DNA of 64,000 nucleotides from Hyphomicrobiales bacterium (GTDB lineage: Bacteria; Pseudomonadota; Alphaproteobacteria; Rhizobiales; Rhizobiaceae): NCBI GenBank assembly GCA_900472485.1, contig UCII01000006.1, forward strand, positions 180,754 to 244,753, written 5' to 3'. Under the pieces are notes generated by a model, which saw only the letters and a list, made by a program, of their open reading frames with translations, did not search any database and had not been told where the DNA came from. Position numbers and translations under genes: made by a program. Positions 51,933 through 60,687 of this stretch are shown piece by piece. Position 1 is the stretch's first letter. Each line of letters starts with the position of its first letter.

Positions 51933-52774
51933 GAGCGGTCTCCTTCGCCGGGCGCGCGGAACATACGGTCGAGAATGATCGCCAGGATGACGATGCAGGC
52001 GCCGGAATCGAAGCTCTTGGCGACATTGACGCTATTCAGCGCACGCAGCACCGGCACGCCGAGACCGGGGGCGCCGACGAGAGCGGCGATCGAAACCATC
52101 GAGAGCGACAGCATGATGGTCTGGGTCAGGCCGGCCATGATCTGCGGCGTGGCAAAGGGAAGCTCGACCTTGCGCAGAACCTGGCGTGGCGTCGCGCCGA
52201 AGGATTCGGCCGCTTCCACCAGCGAAGGGGGAGTGGAAATGATGCCGAGGCGCGTCATGCGGATCGGTGCGGGAAGAGCAAAGACGACGGTGGCGACCAG
52301 GCCCGGGACCATGCCGAGACCAAGCAGGATCATTGCTGGCACCAGATACACGAAGGTCGGGATGGTTTGCATCAGATCGAGGATCGGCCGCATGATGGCG
52401 TAAAGCCACGGACGGCGCGCTGCCGCGATGCCGAGGGGTACGCCCACGAGCATGCACACGAAGGTGGAGGCCAGCACCAGCGCCAGCGTCTCGGTCGTCT
52501 CTTTCCAGTAGCCCTGGTTGATAGTGATCAGCAGGCCGATCAGGGTGAGGACCGTGATCGTGACGCTCCGGCGCATCCAATAGGCGATTGCCGTGAAGAC
52601 AATGACGACGATCAGCGGATGCGGTACCTGCAATAGGAACAGCAATCCGTTGATTCCATGCGCGACAACGAAGGAAAGGCCGTCGAAGAACCATGTGACA
52701 TTGCTCGTCAGCCAGTCGACGACGGCTTTGGCCCATGGCCCGATGGGGATGCGGTAATCGGTTAACCAGTTCAC
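51929..52774 (-). CDS. choW: Choline ABC transporter permease ChoW
   Basis: 281 residues from GTG 52774 (VNWLTDYRIPIGPWAKAVVDWL), the length known for rhizobial ChoW; the frame stays open upstream to 52945 but that part has no family resemblance. Six or so membrane segments, and the permease loop ESFGATPRQVLRKVELPFATP. The inner-membrane channel for ChoXWV. A hairpin lies in the gap between choX and choW. Confidence 0.9.
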   Translation of the reverse strand: MNWLTDYRIPIGPWAKAVVDWLTSNVTWFFDGLSFVVAHGINGLLFLLQVPHPLIVVIVFTAIAYWMRRSVTITVLTLIGLLITINQGYWKETTETLALVLASTFVCMLVGVPLGIAAARRPWLYAIMRPILDLMQTIPTFVYLVPAMILLGLGMVPGLVATVVFALPAPIRMTRLGIISTPPSLVEAAESFGATPRQVLRKVELPFATPQIMAGLTQTIMLSLSMVSIAALVGAPGLGVPVLRALNSVNVAKSFDSGACIVILAIILDRMFRAPGEGDRS

Positions 52775-52919
52775 GTCTTTGCCCACGATTGGGGGCGGCG
52801 TTTCCGATTGTAACGTATGAAGCCGGAGGTGCCGCCGAAGAATACGGTCTGTCACGCCAAGCGGACCATTGTCCGGAGATGGCGGGACGCGAAAGCAAGC
52901 AGTCCGTTCAAGGAAGAGA

Positions 52920-52942
52920 AAGGGGCGGTTTGGCCGCCCCTT
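52920..52942 (-). other. Intercistronic hairpin between choX and choW
   Basis: A 9-base stem AAGGGGCGG / CCGCCCCTT with a 5-base loop, 14 bases after the choX stop on the minus strand. T-rich sequence follows (TTTCTCTTCC), so it could act as a leaky terminator or a 3' barrier that keeps binding-protein mRNA in excess. Confidence 0.75.
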
Positions 52943-52956
52943 CATCCGTCCTTGTA

Positions 52957-53913
52957 TTACAGGCCGAGCTTGGCCTTGACCGCCGCTAGGCCGTCACCGC
53001 CATCCTTGGTGGTGACGCCGGCAAGCCAGGGCGTGACCGCAGACGGATTGGCCTTCAGCCATTCGGTGGCAGCCGCTTCCGGCTCCTTGCTGTCGTTCAG
53101 GATCTTGCCCATGATTTCGTTTTCCATCGGCAGCGAGAAGACGAGATTTTTGACGAAGGTGCCGACGTTCGGGCATTCCTGCAGGTAGCCGGCCCGGACG
53201 TTGGTATAGACGGTTGCACCACCGAAATTCGGTCCGAACACATCGTCACCGCCGGTGAGATAGGTCATCTTGTAGGTGGTGTTCATCGGATGCGGCGCCC
53301 AGCCGAGGAAGATGATCGGCTTGCCTTCCTTATCGGCGCGGGAGACCTGCGCGAGCATGCCCTGTTCGGAGGATTCGACCACTTCGAAGCCCTTGAGGCC
53401 GAAGGAGTTCTTGTCGACCATGTCGATCACCAGGCGGTTGCCGTCATTGCCCGGCTCGATGCCGTAGATCTTGCCGTCGAGATCGTCCTTATGAGCGGCG
53501 ATATCCTTGAAGTCCTTGATGCCGAGCGCGGCACCCTTTTCGTTTGTCGCGAGCGTGTACTTGGCGCCCTCCAGGTTGGCGCGGACGGTTTCGACCGACT
53601 TGTCCGCGGCGAACGGCTTGATGTTTTCGGCCATGGAGGGCATCCAGTTGCCGAGGAAGACGTCGATGTCCTTGTTCTTGAGGGATTGATACGTCACCGG
53701 CACGGCGAGCACCTTGACGTCGGTGTCGTAGCCAAGCGCCTTCAGGAGGATGGAGGCGGTGGCCGTCGTGGAGGTGATGTCGGTCCAGCCCACATCGGCA
53801 AAATGTACGGTGCTACAGCTTGCCGGCTCGGCTGCGGAGGCCGCGGCGGCGCCCAATGTCAGTGCGGAAAGAGTTGAAGCGAAAGCGAATGCAGTAAGGG
53901 TCATTTTTATCAT
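52957..53913 (-). CDS. choX: Periplasmic choline-binding protein ChoX
   Basis: 318 residues. A signal peptide ends near AAASAAEPA-SCSTVHFADVGW. The OpuAC-type fold is indicated by FADVGWTDITSTTATASILL, DVFLGNWMPSM and the later WAPHPMNTTYKMTYLTGGDD, with aromatic residues that form the cation-pi box. It delivers choline to ChoWV; choline is turned into glycine betaine for osmoprotection, carbon and phosphatidylcholine. First gene of choXWV. Confidence 0.93.
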   Translation of the reverse strand: MIKMTLTAFAFASTLSALTLGAAAASAAEPASCSTVHFADVGWTDITSTTATASILLKALGYDTDVKVLAVPVTYQSLKNKDIDVFLGNWMPSMAENIKPFAADKSVETVRANLEGAKYTLATNEKGAALGIKDFKDIAAHKDDLDGKIYGIEPGNDGNRLVIDMVDKNSFGLKGFEVVESSEQGMLAQVSRADKEGKPIIFLGWAPHPMNTTYKMTYLTGGDDVFGPNFGGATVYTNVRAGYLQECPNVGTFVKNLVFSLPMENEIMGKILNDSKEPEAAATEWLKANPSAVTPWLAGVTTKDGGDGLAAVKAKLGL

Positions 53914-54147
53914 TGCGTGACTCCCAGTCTAACGTTCCCAAGCAACCATCAATAACTGACATTTTCAAGCGACCACAGTGTATTTGCGGCGGTTTGAGGG
54001 GGCTGAATGCGACGCCCGTCTTTTTCTGTCCGCCGCTGACCAAGGCTTTTGCGCCCTTGGCGAAGCACGCCTGAATCTTGTGGTTTTCGCCGCGACCGTC
54101 TTTTCTTATCGTCCCACAGCACCCATGAAGCATTCAAGGAGAATGTC

Positions 54148-54729
54148 ATGGCCAAGCTTTACTTCCATTATTCGACGATGAATGCCGGCAAATCGACGAT
54201 GCTGCTGCAGGCTGCCTATAATTATCAGGAGCGCGGCATGCGCACCGCAGCCTTCATTGCAGCTCTCGATGATCGCGCCGGGCGTGGCACGATCGCTTCG
54301 CGCATCGGCCTGACGATGGATGCCTTGCCCTTCGAAACCAGCGACGATCTCTATGCCATGGTCGATGAAATGCATGCAAGCGAGCCGCTTGCCTGCGTCT
54401 TTGTCGACGAGGCGCAATTTCTGACACGCGAGCAGGTCTGGCAGCTTGCTCATATCGTCGACCGCCTCGGCCTTCCGGTCATGACTTACGGGTTGCGCAC
54501 GGATTTCCATGGACATCTGTTTCCGGGGTCGCAGGAGCTGCTGACCATCGCCGACGAATTGCGCGAGGTGCGCACCATCTGCCATTGCGGACGCAAGGCG
54601 ACGATGGTGGTGCGGCTCGATGCCGGCGGCAAGGTCGTTCATGAAGGAGCGCAGATAGAGATCGGCGGCAGCGACAAATATGTCTCGCTCTGCCGCCGCC
54701 ATTGGGAAGAGGCAATCACCTGCGAGTGA
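54148..54729 (+). CDS. tdk: Thymidine kinase
   Basis: 193 residues from ATG 54148, with AAGGAGAATGTC upstream. The P-loop is in YSTMNAGKSTMLLQ, Walker B and the catalytic Glu in CVFVDEAQFLT, and the lasso with zinc Cys residues in TICHCGRKATMVVR and SLCRRHW. It phosphorylates thymidine in nucleotide salvage. Full length for type II TK. Divergent from choX. Confidence 0.95.
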   Translation: MAKLYFHYSTMNAGKSTMLLQAAYNYQERGMRTAAFIAALDDRAGRGTIASRIGLTMDALPFETSDDLYAMVDEMHASEPLACVFVDEAQFLTREQVWQLAHIVDRLGLPVMTYGLRTDFHGHLFPGSQELLTIADELREVRTICHCGRKATMVVRLDAGGKVVHEGAQIEIGGSDKYVSLCRRHWEEAITCE

Positions 54730-54811
54730 AGCGGCGCCCGCGGGCTTTCTGTAGCATTGCAGACTCTCCTCGGCATATGATCGTTGGTCGAGATTGAGCT
54801 GTTCGGGAGTG

Positions 54812-55201
54812 ATGATGAAACTGCCGTGTTTGCTGTCGACCGTCATCGTGCTTGCCTCGACCCCTTGCGCGCTTGCAGACGGCGATGCTGTCGCGGGCGC
54901 CGTCGTTTTCAAGAAATGTGGGGCATGTCACACGGCGACCGGGCCTGATAATCGCGTCGGTCCCTCGCTGATGGGGGTCGTCGGACGAGCCGTCGCAAGC
55001 AAGCCGGATTATGCCTACTCGCCGGCGATGAGGGCATTCGGAGCTGATGGTAAGGTCTGGGATGAAACGCTGCTGCGGAAATACCTGCCGGCGCCGCAAT
55101 TTCTCGTCAAAGGCACCCGGATGGCGTTCCCGGGTCTGAAAAGCGACAAGGACCTCGACAACCTTATTGCCTATCTGAAGAATCCAGCCGCTGCCCAATA
55201 G
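54812..55201 (+). CDS. Exported class I cytochrome c
   Basis: 129 residues; ATG 54812 and 54815 are adjacent, both behind CGGGAGTG. A signal peptide (LPCLLSTVIVLASTPCALA) is followed by a mature cytochrome c: haem motif CGACH near residue 38, the RVGPSLMGVVGR loop, and the axial Met in VKGTRMAFPGL. It is of the short cytochrome c2/c550 form and should be a periplasmic electron carrier. A partner such as PuuD or an oxidase cannot be assigned. Confidence 0.92.
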   Translation: MMKLPCLLSTVIVLASTPCALADGDAVAGAVVFKKCGACHTATGPDNRVGPSLMGVVGRAVASKPDYAYSPAMRAFGADGKVWDETLLRKYLPAPQFLVKGTRMAFPGLKSDKDLDNLIAYLKNPAAAQ

Positions 55202-55270
55202 TTTTCGAGCATTTCCTTCGCCTCAGGAAGCGGCTAGTCTCGCGCCAAAGGTAGGGGAGGGAATGCTTTC

Positions 55271-56293
55271 ATGGTCAGGCCTCATTCCTTCGATGGCATG
55301 CTCGATAAGGCGCGAACGACGCTCGATGACGCCTTGAACGACGCGAATTCGGCCGTGGCGACGCTCGCCGGCCACGCCAGGGAGAGCGAACGCGTCGAAG
55401 TCGTCAATTTTCCTGTCGAAGAAGCGACCGTTCGCGAAGCGGTCGAACTGCTCGACCGTTGGAAGTCAGCCGCCCTATTGCTGGTCAAGGGACTGGACCA
55501 TGCGACCGAGGAGGCGGATCTGCAGCATCGCCGATTGTTCAACGAGAAAGTCGGTCTTGAAAATGCAAGCCTGCTCAGCCGGACGCTGGCGCGGGGACCG
55601 ATGAAGCCGGAGGCTATCATCGCTGATCTCGATACGATCCTGGACGTATCGGCCGAGCTCGATCTTCTTTTCAAGCAGGCAAGACCTGTAATCTCCCGGT
55701 GCTTTCGTGAATGCGAACTTCAACTCGAAGGCGTGATCGAGCGGCGGCGGAAACTCGATTTCGATATAGAAGAGATACAGCGCCGGGCGGATTCCCTGGC
55801 GGAAAAGCTCATGTATCAGCGGCGCAACCGCCCATCCTCGCGCCATGCCGATCTGCAGTCCGAACTCGAAGGGGACTATCGTGCTCTGTTGACGGAGCAG
55901 GATGACATTCGGCGGCAAGAACAGGAGCTTCAATCCCGCCGGACGGTGCGACAGCGCCTGATTGACATTTATGAAGGGCTGGCGGCTGCTCTGAATGGGC
56001 AGATCGCCGCCATCGGCGCCATGGCCGCTAAGCTGACCATCGATATCGAGCAACGGATCGCCTTGCTCAAGGCATTGGCGGCAGAAGTGGCTCAGGCATC
56101 AACCACGGTTTCGCGAAAGGAAGCGGTTGAGAGCCTGATCCAGGCGTTCGAGGCGAATGTGCTGGCGGGGCATGACCTTGCCGTGCGCAAGGCTCATGTC
56201 GATGCCGTCTTCAAAAGACGGCTGGAGCCGCATCCGCTACCCGTATCCACAGACCAGGGCGGAGCGGCGGAAGAGGTACAACCTGAGGGTTGA
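55271..56293 (+). CDS. Coiled-coil protein of unknown function
   Basis: 340 residues, almost wholly helical and charged, without signal peptide or membrane segment. Long heptad-like regions run from about 145 to 290 (QLEGVIERRRKLDFDIEEIQ, QDDIRRQEQELQSRR). A cytoplasmic scaffold-like protein is suggested. I recognise no family. It stands 197 bases before the DUF2333 gene on the same strand and shares good alphaproteobacterial codon use. Confidence 0.75.
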   Translation: MVRPHSFDGMLDKARTTLDDALNDANSAVATLAGHARESERVEVVNFPVEEATVREAVELLDRWKSAALLLVKGLDHATEEADLQHRRLFNEKVGLENASLLSRTLARGPMKPEAIIADLDTILDVSAELDLLFKQARPVISRCFRECELQLEGVIERRRKLDFDIEEIQRRADSLAEKLMYQRRNRPSSRHADLQSELEGDYRALLTEQDDIRRQEQELQSRRTVRQRLIDIYEGLAAALNGQIAAIGAMAAKLTIDIEQRIALLKALAAEVAQASTTVSRKEAVESLIQAFEANVLAGHDLAVRKAHVDAVFKRRLEPHPLPVSTDQGGAAEEVQPEG

Positions 56294-56489
56294 TTGTCGT
56301 CCGGCACTGAAAATTCCATGCGGACGGTTGTTGTTTTTCCCAAGAACACATATTTGCTGGAAAGTGAATGGCGATAAGGACTTAATGATCCGGGGATCGC
56401 GGCGATTTTCGCGACGTCCATTGCGCAGGTTTGGTGTGGTGCGTCCTTTGCGTCGGCGGGATGTGCGGTACGATTTAGGAGGCGTGTCC

Positions 56490-57629
56490 ATGCTTGACTC
56501 GATCACGGCGTTCTTCAAGCGGATCTGGGCCGCCATCGTACGATGGCTGGGATTGGTTTTCGTCGGGCTTAGCTGGCCATTTCTTGCAGCGCATGGCTGG
56601 TATCGGCAGCGCAACTGGCTGATCAAGCTGCCGGTCGCCGCCTTCGTGGCGCTGATGGCGCTGCTCTATATCTATTTCGTTTGGCAGACGCAGGTCTGGA
56701 CAGGGTTCAATCCCGCCTATCCGGATGTCTACAAATTCTCCGAGCGCAAATATTCGGCCGGGCAGGAGCTGCCTGCCACGGACAGCCAGCAGGCCGCGGC
56801 AACGGCGCCCAAGACCTGCCAAACCTCGGCCGTCGTCGACGTTGCCACCGATCTGATCGATTTCGACGTCAACCAGAATGCCTGGATTTCCTCGATGCTG
56901 CTCTACAAGCTCGGCTTCTTCAGCATTTCATGGGATGATACGCCGTTCCTGGACAATAAGGCTTCCTTCCAGCGGGGCATCAATTCTGTCGTTCGCCGTA
57001 CTTCGGCGGAGTTGGTCGATACGCTCGGCCGTGTACGCGGAACCTCCGGCATCAACAGCGATCTGCAGAAGGCGCGCGGCAACTTGCAGTTCGACGAGTC
57101 CAGCTGGTATTTCGGCTTGCATCCCTTCGGACCGAAGACGCCGAGCCCAAGCTATTATCGCGCCGCGATGACCAATCTGCGCAGCTTCAATAGCGACCTC
57201 GGCAACTGCAAGGCAATTTTCGACGGGCGCGCCGACAATCTCCTGCAGTTCGTCGACCACATTGCCAACGATCTCGGCAGCACGGCGGATATATTGGCCA
57301 AGAGGGCAGGCGATCACAGCTACGGTTGGCTGGACATGCGGGCTGACGATCGCTTCTGGTTCGCCTATGGTCAGCTTTACGCGAGCTACGGCATTCTAAC
57401 CGCAGCCCGTTCGGATTTCCAGCAGGTGATCGCCGAGCGCAACGTTGGCACGCTTTGGGCTGATGTCACGACGCAATTGCAGACCGCCTTGCGCATTCAG
57501 CCCTTCATCATTTCCAATGGGCCGGAAGACAGCTCCTTCATGCCGAGCCATCTCGCGACCATGGGCTTCCATATTCTGCGGGTACGTTCGAGCCTTGTGG
57601 AAATCCGCACGGTTCTGGGCGGTCGCTAA
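56490..57629 (+). CDS. DUF2333 membrane-anchored protein
   Basis: 379 residues from ATG 56490, preceded by the strong site TTTAGGAGGCGTG; the open frame upstream (to 56157) overlaps the coiled-coil gene and is rejected. Two hydrophobic stretches lie in the first 70 residues (IVRWLGLVFVGLSWPFLAAH; LIKLPVAAFVALMALLYIYF) and the remaining 300 form a periplasmic or cytoplasmic DUF2333 domain with AWISSMLLYKLGFFSISWDD. The family has no known function. Confidence 0.85.
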   Translation: MLDSITAFFKRIWAAIVRWLGLVFVGLSWPFLAAHGWYRQRNWLIKLPVAAFVALMALLYIYFVWQTQVWTGFNPAYPDVYKFSERKYSAGQELPATDSQQAAATAPKTCQTSAVVDVATDLIDFDVNQNAWISSMLLYKLGFFSISWDDTPFLDNKASFQRGINSVVRRTSAELVDTLGRVRGTSGINSDLQKARGNLQFDESSWYFGLHPFGPKTPSPSYYRAAMTNLRSFNSDLGNCKAIFDGRADNLLQFVDHIANDLGSTADILAKRAGDHSYGWLDMRADDRFWFAYGQLYASYGILTAARSDFQQVIAERNVGTLWADVTTQLQTALRIQPFIISNGPEDSSFMPSHLATMGFHILRVRSSLVEIRTVLGGR

Positions 57630-57675
57630 ACAAGAGTAGATCGTCTGCCCATCCCGGCGCGAGAGGCACGCATCG

Positions 57676-57704
57676 AGACTGAGCCCGGTCTTTGGGCTCA
57701 GTCT
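57676..57704. terminator. Bidirectional hairpin between convergent DUF2333 and LuxR genes
   Basis: An 11-base stem AGACTGAGCCC / GGGCTCAGTCT with a 7-base loop in the 100-base convergent gap. T runs are short on both sides, so efficiency is uncertain. Its site between two stop codons fits a shared terminator. Confidence 0.6.
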
Positions 57705-57729
57705 GGAGATCGCTTGAATGAGGGCTCGC

Positions 57730-58461
57730 TTAGCTGATCAGCTTCAGGCGAATGGCTTTTGCGACGAGCTGCGTGCGGTTGACGCAATCGAGCTTCTTGA
57801 TCGCATTCATCATATAGGCGTTGACCGTGTGGTCGGAGAGGGTGAGGATCTGGCCGATCTCCACTGAGGTCTTCCCCTGAGCGGTCCAGCGAACCACTTC
57901 CAGCTCACGTGCCGAAAGCGAGTGCGGTGCGGCACTATCGTTGCGCTTGAGGCAATTATAAGCATCGAGCGCCTGCAGCATGATCAGGGTGAGTTCGTTG
58001 ATCTCACTCTGGCCGAGGCTGTTGCGATTGCCCATGAACCAGAAGACGAGGCGTTGACCATCCGGCGCGTTGACCGGAATGATGACGCTCATCGGACAAT
58101 TGTAATTGATCAGGAGTGCGCGAAGTTCGCGCGGCAGATCGGCGTCGGGTTCGGCATCCTTTTCCAGCAGATGCCAGGAACGCGGCATCACCGAATCGCG
58201 CGTGCGCAACAGCATTGGGCAACGGCGAACGAGCTGATGACGATCAAATTCACGGACGAACTGAGCCGGCACTGTCCCCTCGATGAGCAACGGCGTCATC
58301 ATCGTGTCGTCGGGAACCGGGGCGTTCATAAGAGCCATATGGCTGAAGCCAAAAGCTGACCCGGTGCGTTCCAGGGCCAGTGCAAAGGCCGCTTGTGTCC
58401 GAGCAGCAGCCAGCTCGGCAGAAAGCAGCAATTGTCTCTCGGCAGTAATGATATAGGACAT
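57730..58461 (-). CDS. LuxR family regulator with autoinducer-binding-like domain (LuxR solo)
   Basis: 243 residues from ATG 58461. The N-terminal 165 residues fit the autoinducer-binding fold (GFSHMALMNAPVP, MSVIIPVNAPDGQRLVFWFM) and the C-terminal helix-turn-helix reads LSARELEVVRWTAQGKTSVE and LSDHTVNAYMMNAIKKLDCV. The Trp/Tyr/Asp positions usual for AHL contact appear replaced (VPAQFVREFD where WxxxYxxxx is expected), and no luxI synthase is near. It may respond to another ligand or none, like VisN/VisR. Confidence 0.83.
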   Translation of the reverse strand: MSYIITAERQLLLSAELAAARTQAAFALALERTGSAFGFSHMALMNAPVPDDTMMTPLLIEGTVPAQFVREFDRHQLVRRCPMLLRTRDSVMPRSWHLLEKDAEPDADLPRELRALLINYNCPMSVIIPVNAPDGQRLVFWFMGNRNSLGQSEINELTLIMLQALDAYNCLKRNDSAAPHSLSARELEVVRWTAQGKTSVEIGQILTLSDHTVNAYMMNAIKKLDCVNRTQLVAKAIRLKLIS

Positions 58462-59024
58462 ATGAGTGAAGCGCCCACAGCGTGTTATCGTTATCAAATA
58501 CCGGATTTATGAGTGAATGCTAGACGCAAAAATACCACAGAACCAGAAATAATTTCATTTTCATATATTTTAATATTCAGACATGTAGAATTACAGAAAT
58601 CTTCGCCCAAAATGGTCATTAAGCGTAAAAATAGCGTTTCCGTTGGCCTAATTTCGACGGAGCCGTACATTTTGCGTCGACCTCGGCGGCCAGGGAGCAA
58701 CCCGGTGAACGCATTTGCCAAGTCAAAATGAGGTCAGAATGTGCGTTTTGGACAGGGCGGTCCGGAGCCTGTAGAGAGACGCAACTTGATCCAAAACTGT
58801 CTCACGCCTCGCTTTAGGATTAACCGTTTATCACAACATCAGTGCGGTTCCATCTTTTGTTCCTGAGGTTCGACGGTCCCCATTTTCTTGTCGCCAGCTC
58901 TTGGAAGCGTGCGAACAGTCAGGAGTTTCATCAAATGATGCGTTGCCGTGTCGGCGCGCCTTGCGAAGGCCCAAAGCGGTTGCTATCGGTCTTGCAAAAG
59001 TAATCGCTTGCAGGCGTATAGCTC
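58462..59024. other. 563-base intergenic region without a supported gene
   Basis: AT-rich in its left half (58510-58640), where promoters for the LuxR-type gene are expected. A 72-codon frame at 58513-58731 is open, but its composition and lack of a ribosome site give no support. The right half leads into the exported ClpP-like gene. No repeat or RNA gene was recognised. Confidence 0.55.
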
Positions 59025-59990
59025 ATGAATTTTCGCTTCTTCCCGCAGCTTGCGGCGCGCTGCTGTCAAACGCTGTTGTGTTTCGTCACTAGCGTTTTGC
59101 TTTTGCTTGCTTCGCCTGTGTTTGCCGAAGCGGCTGGTGTCGCCGGTGGCACCCCAATGCAGTTTTTGCTCGTTCACGGCGAGATGGGCCAGTGCCGGGC
59201 CGATAACACTTGCCCCGACTGGATCTCCGCCGAAGGGCAGATCATGGCGGATACGCCGCGGAAGCTGCAGAAAGTCCTGAAGCAGGTGGGCAACCGGAAA
59301 CTGCCTATCGTCGTCAGTTCGCCGGGTGGCGATGTCAAGGCGGCCATGGAGATGGCTCGTATCATTCGCAAGCAGAAGCTTTCGATCGCAGTCGGCCGCA
59401 CCCGCTCGCGGGCATGTCCCTATGCCGAGCCGATCTGCTCAGTAGCTTTTGCAAAGGACGGGTCGATCACGGGACAGCCATTTTCCGACGGCGCAATCTG
59501 CTTTTCGGCCTGCCCGCTGTTTTTTGCAGGCGGCGTTCAGCGCGTTTCCAGCCCCTTCGCGCTGCTGGGCGTTCATCAGATCACCACCACCTACAGCGAA
59601 GTGCGCGTCCAGTACCGCACCGAATATGAGATGGTGGACGGCAGGCGCAAGGTCATCTCTAAGAAGGAGATCGGCCGCAAATTCGTCGGCAAGTATGACA
59701 CGACGAAGCTCGACAAGGCGCAGAGGGCGAGGCTGGTGAGCTTCCTCGACAAGATGGGTGTCGACCGGGGACTTGTCGATCTGATGCTTGGAACCGACCC
59801 GAACGGCATTCATCTGATTTCGCAGATGGACGCGTTGAGACTGAAGCTGACGACGGAGCTCGCCGATGCCGATGCCCTGGTCTCGGCGCGCAACTGCAAG
59901 GAAAATCAATCGATTTCCGATTGTGTTGCGCCGGCTCCGTCGACGACCGGTGCGCCGATGACCAGCGCATCGGCAATGGCCGGCAAGTAG
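59025..59990 (+). CDS. Exported ClpP/SppA-fold protein
   Basis: 321 residues. The N-terminal hydrophobic stretch (LLCFVTSVLLLLASPVFAEA) looks like a signal peptide. The crotonase/ClpP fold is suggested by PIVVSSPGGDVKAAMEMARI near residues 105-124, a possible nucleophile Ser in ICFSACPLFFAGG near 165, and a candidate His in LLGVHQITT near 182. Extra cysteine pairs (GQCRADNTC, ACPYAEPIC, CFSAC) hint at periplasmic disulfides. Protease activity is inferred; the chaperone partner of ClpP would not be available in the periplasm. Function unknown. Confidence 0.78.
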   Translation: MNFRFFPQLAARCCQTLLCFVTSVLLLLASPVFAEAAGVAGGTPMQFLLVHGEMGQCRADNTCPDWISAEGQIMADTPRKLQKVLKQVGNRKLPIVVSSPGGDVKAAMEMARIIRKQKLSIAVGRTRSRACPYAEPICSVAFAKDGSITGQPFSDGAICFSACPLFFAGGVQRVSSPFALLGVHQITTTYSEVRVQYRTEYEMVDGRRKVISKKEIGRKFVGKYDTTKLDKAQRARLVSFLDKMGVDRGLVDLMLGTDPNGIHLISQMDALRLKLTTELADADALVSARNCKENQSISDCVAPAPSTTGAPMTSASAMAGK

Positions 59991-60004
59991 CCGTTGGTCC
60001 GGCC

Positions 60005-60520
60005 TCAGCTATCCTTGGCTTTGGCTTTCGCCATGATCTTCTCCAGGAAGCCCAGCAACAGTGCCGAGACGACAAAGGCGAGGTGGATGATCGTGAACCA
60101 CATCAGCTTGGCATTGTCGTATTGAGTGGCGTTCAGGAAGATCTGCAGCAGGTGGATCGAGGAAATGGCGACGATCGAGGAGGCGACCTTGATCTTGAGG
60201 CTGCCTGAATCGAGCTTGCCGATGAAGGAAACCTCGCCTCCATTTTCGGCCTCGTCGAAGCGGCTGACGAAATTCTCATAGCCGGAAATCATCACCATGA
60301 CGATTAGGCTGGCCACCAGGGCGGCATCGATGAGGCCGAGAATGGCGAGGATCATATCCGCTTCGTCATAGGCGAAGACATTGATCGCCACCTTATAGAA
60401 CTTGTAGGCGAACGAAACGGCATAGACGGAGAGCGAGGCGGCGAGGCCGAGATAGAAGATCACCAGGAGCCAGCGACTGGAGAGGATGATGCGCTCGACC
60501 AGCAATTCCAGGGACTTCAT
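60005..60520 (-). CDS. UPF0114 (YqhA) family membrane protein
   Basis: 171 residues with four hydrophobic segments (about 15-36, 56-78, 108-127, 139-158). The start MKSLELLVERIILSSRWLLV and the block VMVMISGYENFVSRFD are typical of UPF0114/TIGR00645 proteins. Inner membrane. No biochemical role is known. Ribosome site AAGGAAAAG before the ATG. Convergent with the ClpP-like gene and divergent from fhs. Confidence 0.88.
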   Translation of the reverse strand: MKSLELLVERIILSSRWLLVIFYLGLAASLSVYAVSFAYKFYKVAINVFAYDEADMILAILGLIDAALVASLIVMVMISGYENFVSRFDEAENGGEVSFIGKLDSGSLKIKVASSIVAISSIHLLQIFLNATQYDNAKLMWFTIIHLAFVVSALLLGFLEKIMAKAKAKDS

Positions 60521-60687
60521 ATCTTTTCCTTCTTTCTCGGTTTGGATTGGACGCCGAAAATAGGCATGCCAGCGTCGTGAGACAAGGCGGTGCGTTTCGA
60601 CTAACAGAGTGCTTCGCCACTATTCACACCCGATAGATATTGGTTTATCCCGACAGGGAAATGACCGTATGTTCGGGGGCGAGACTT

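Noticed and set aside
58513..58731. 72-codon frame in the gap before the ClpP-like gene
   Set aside because: No ribosome site, no recognisable family and weak codon bias; not enough to call a gene.
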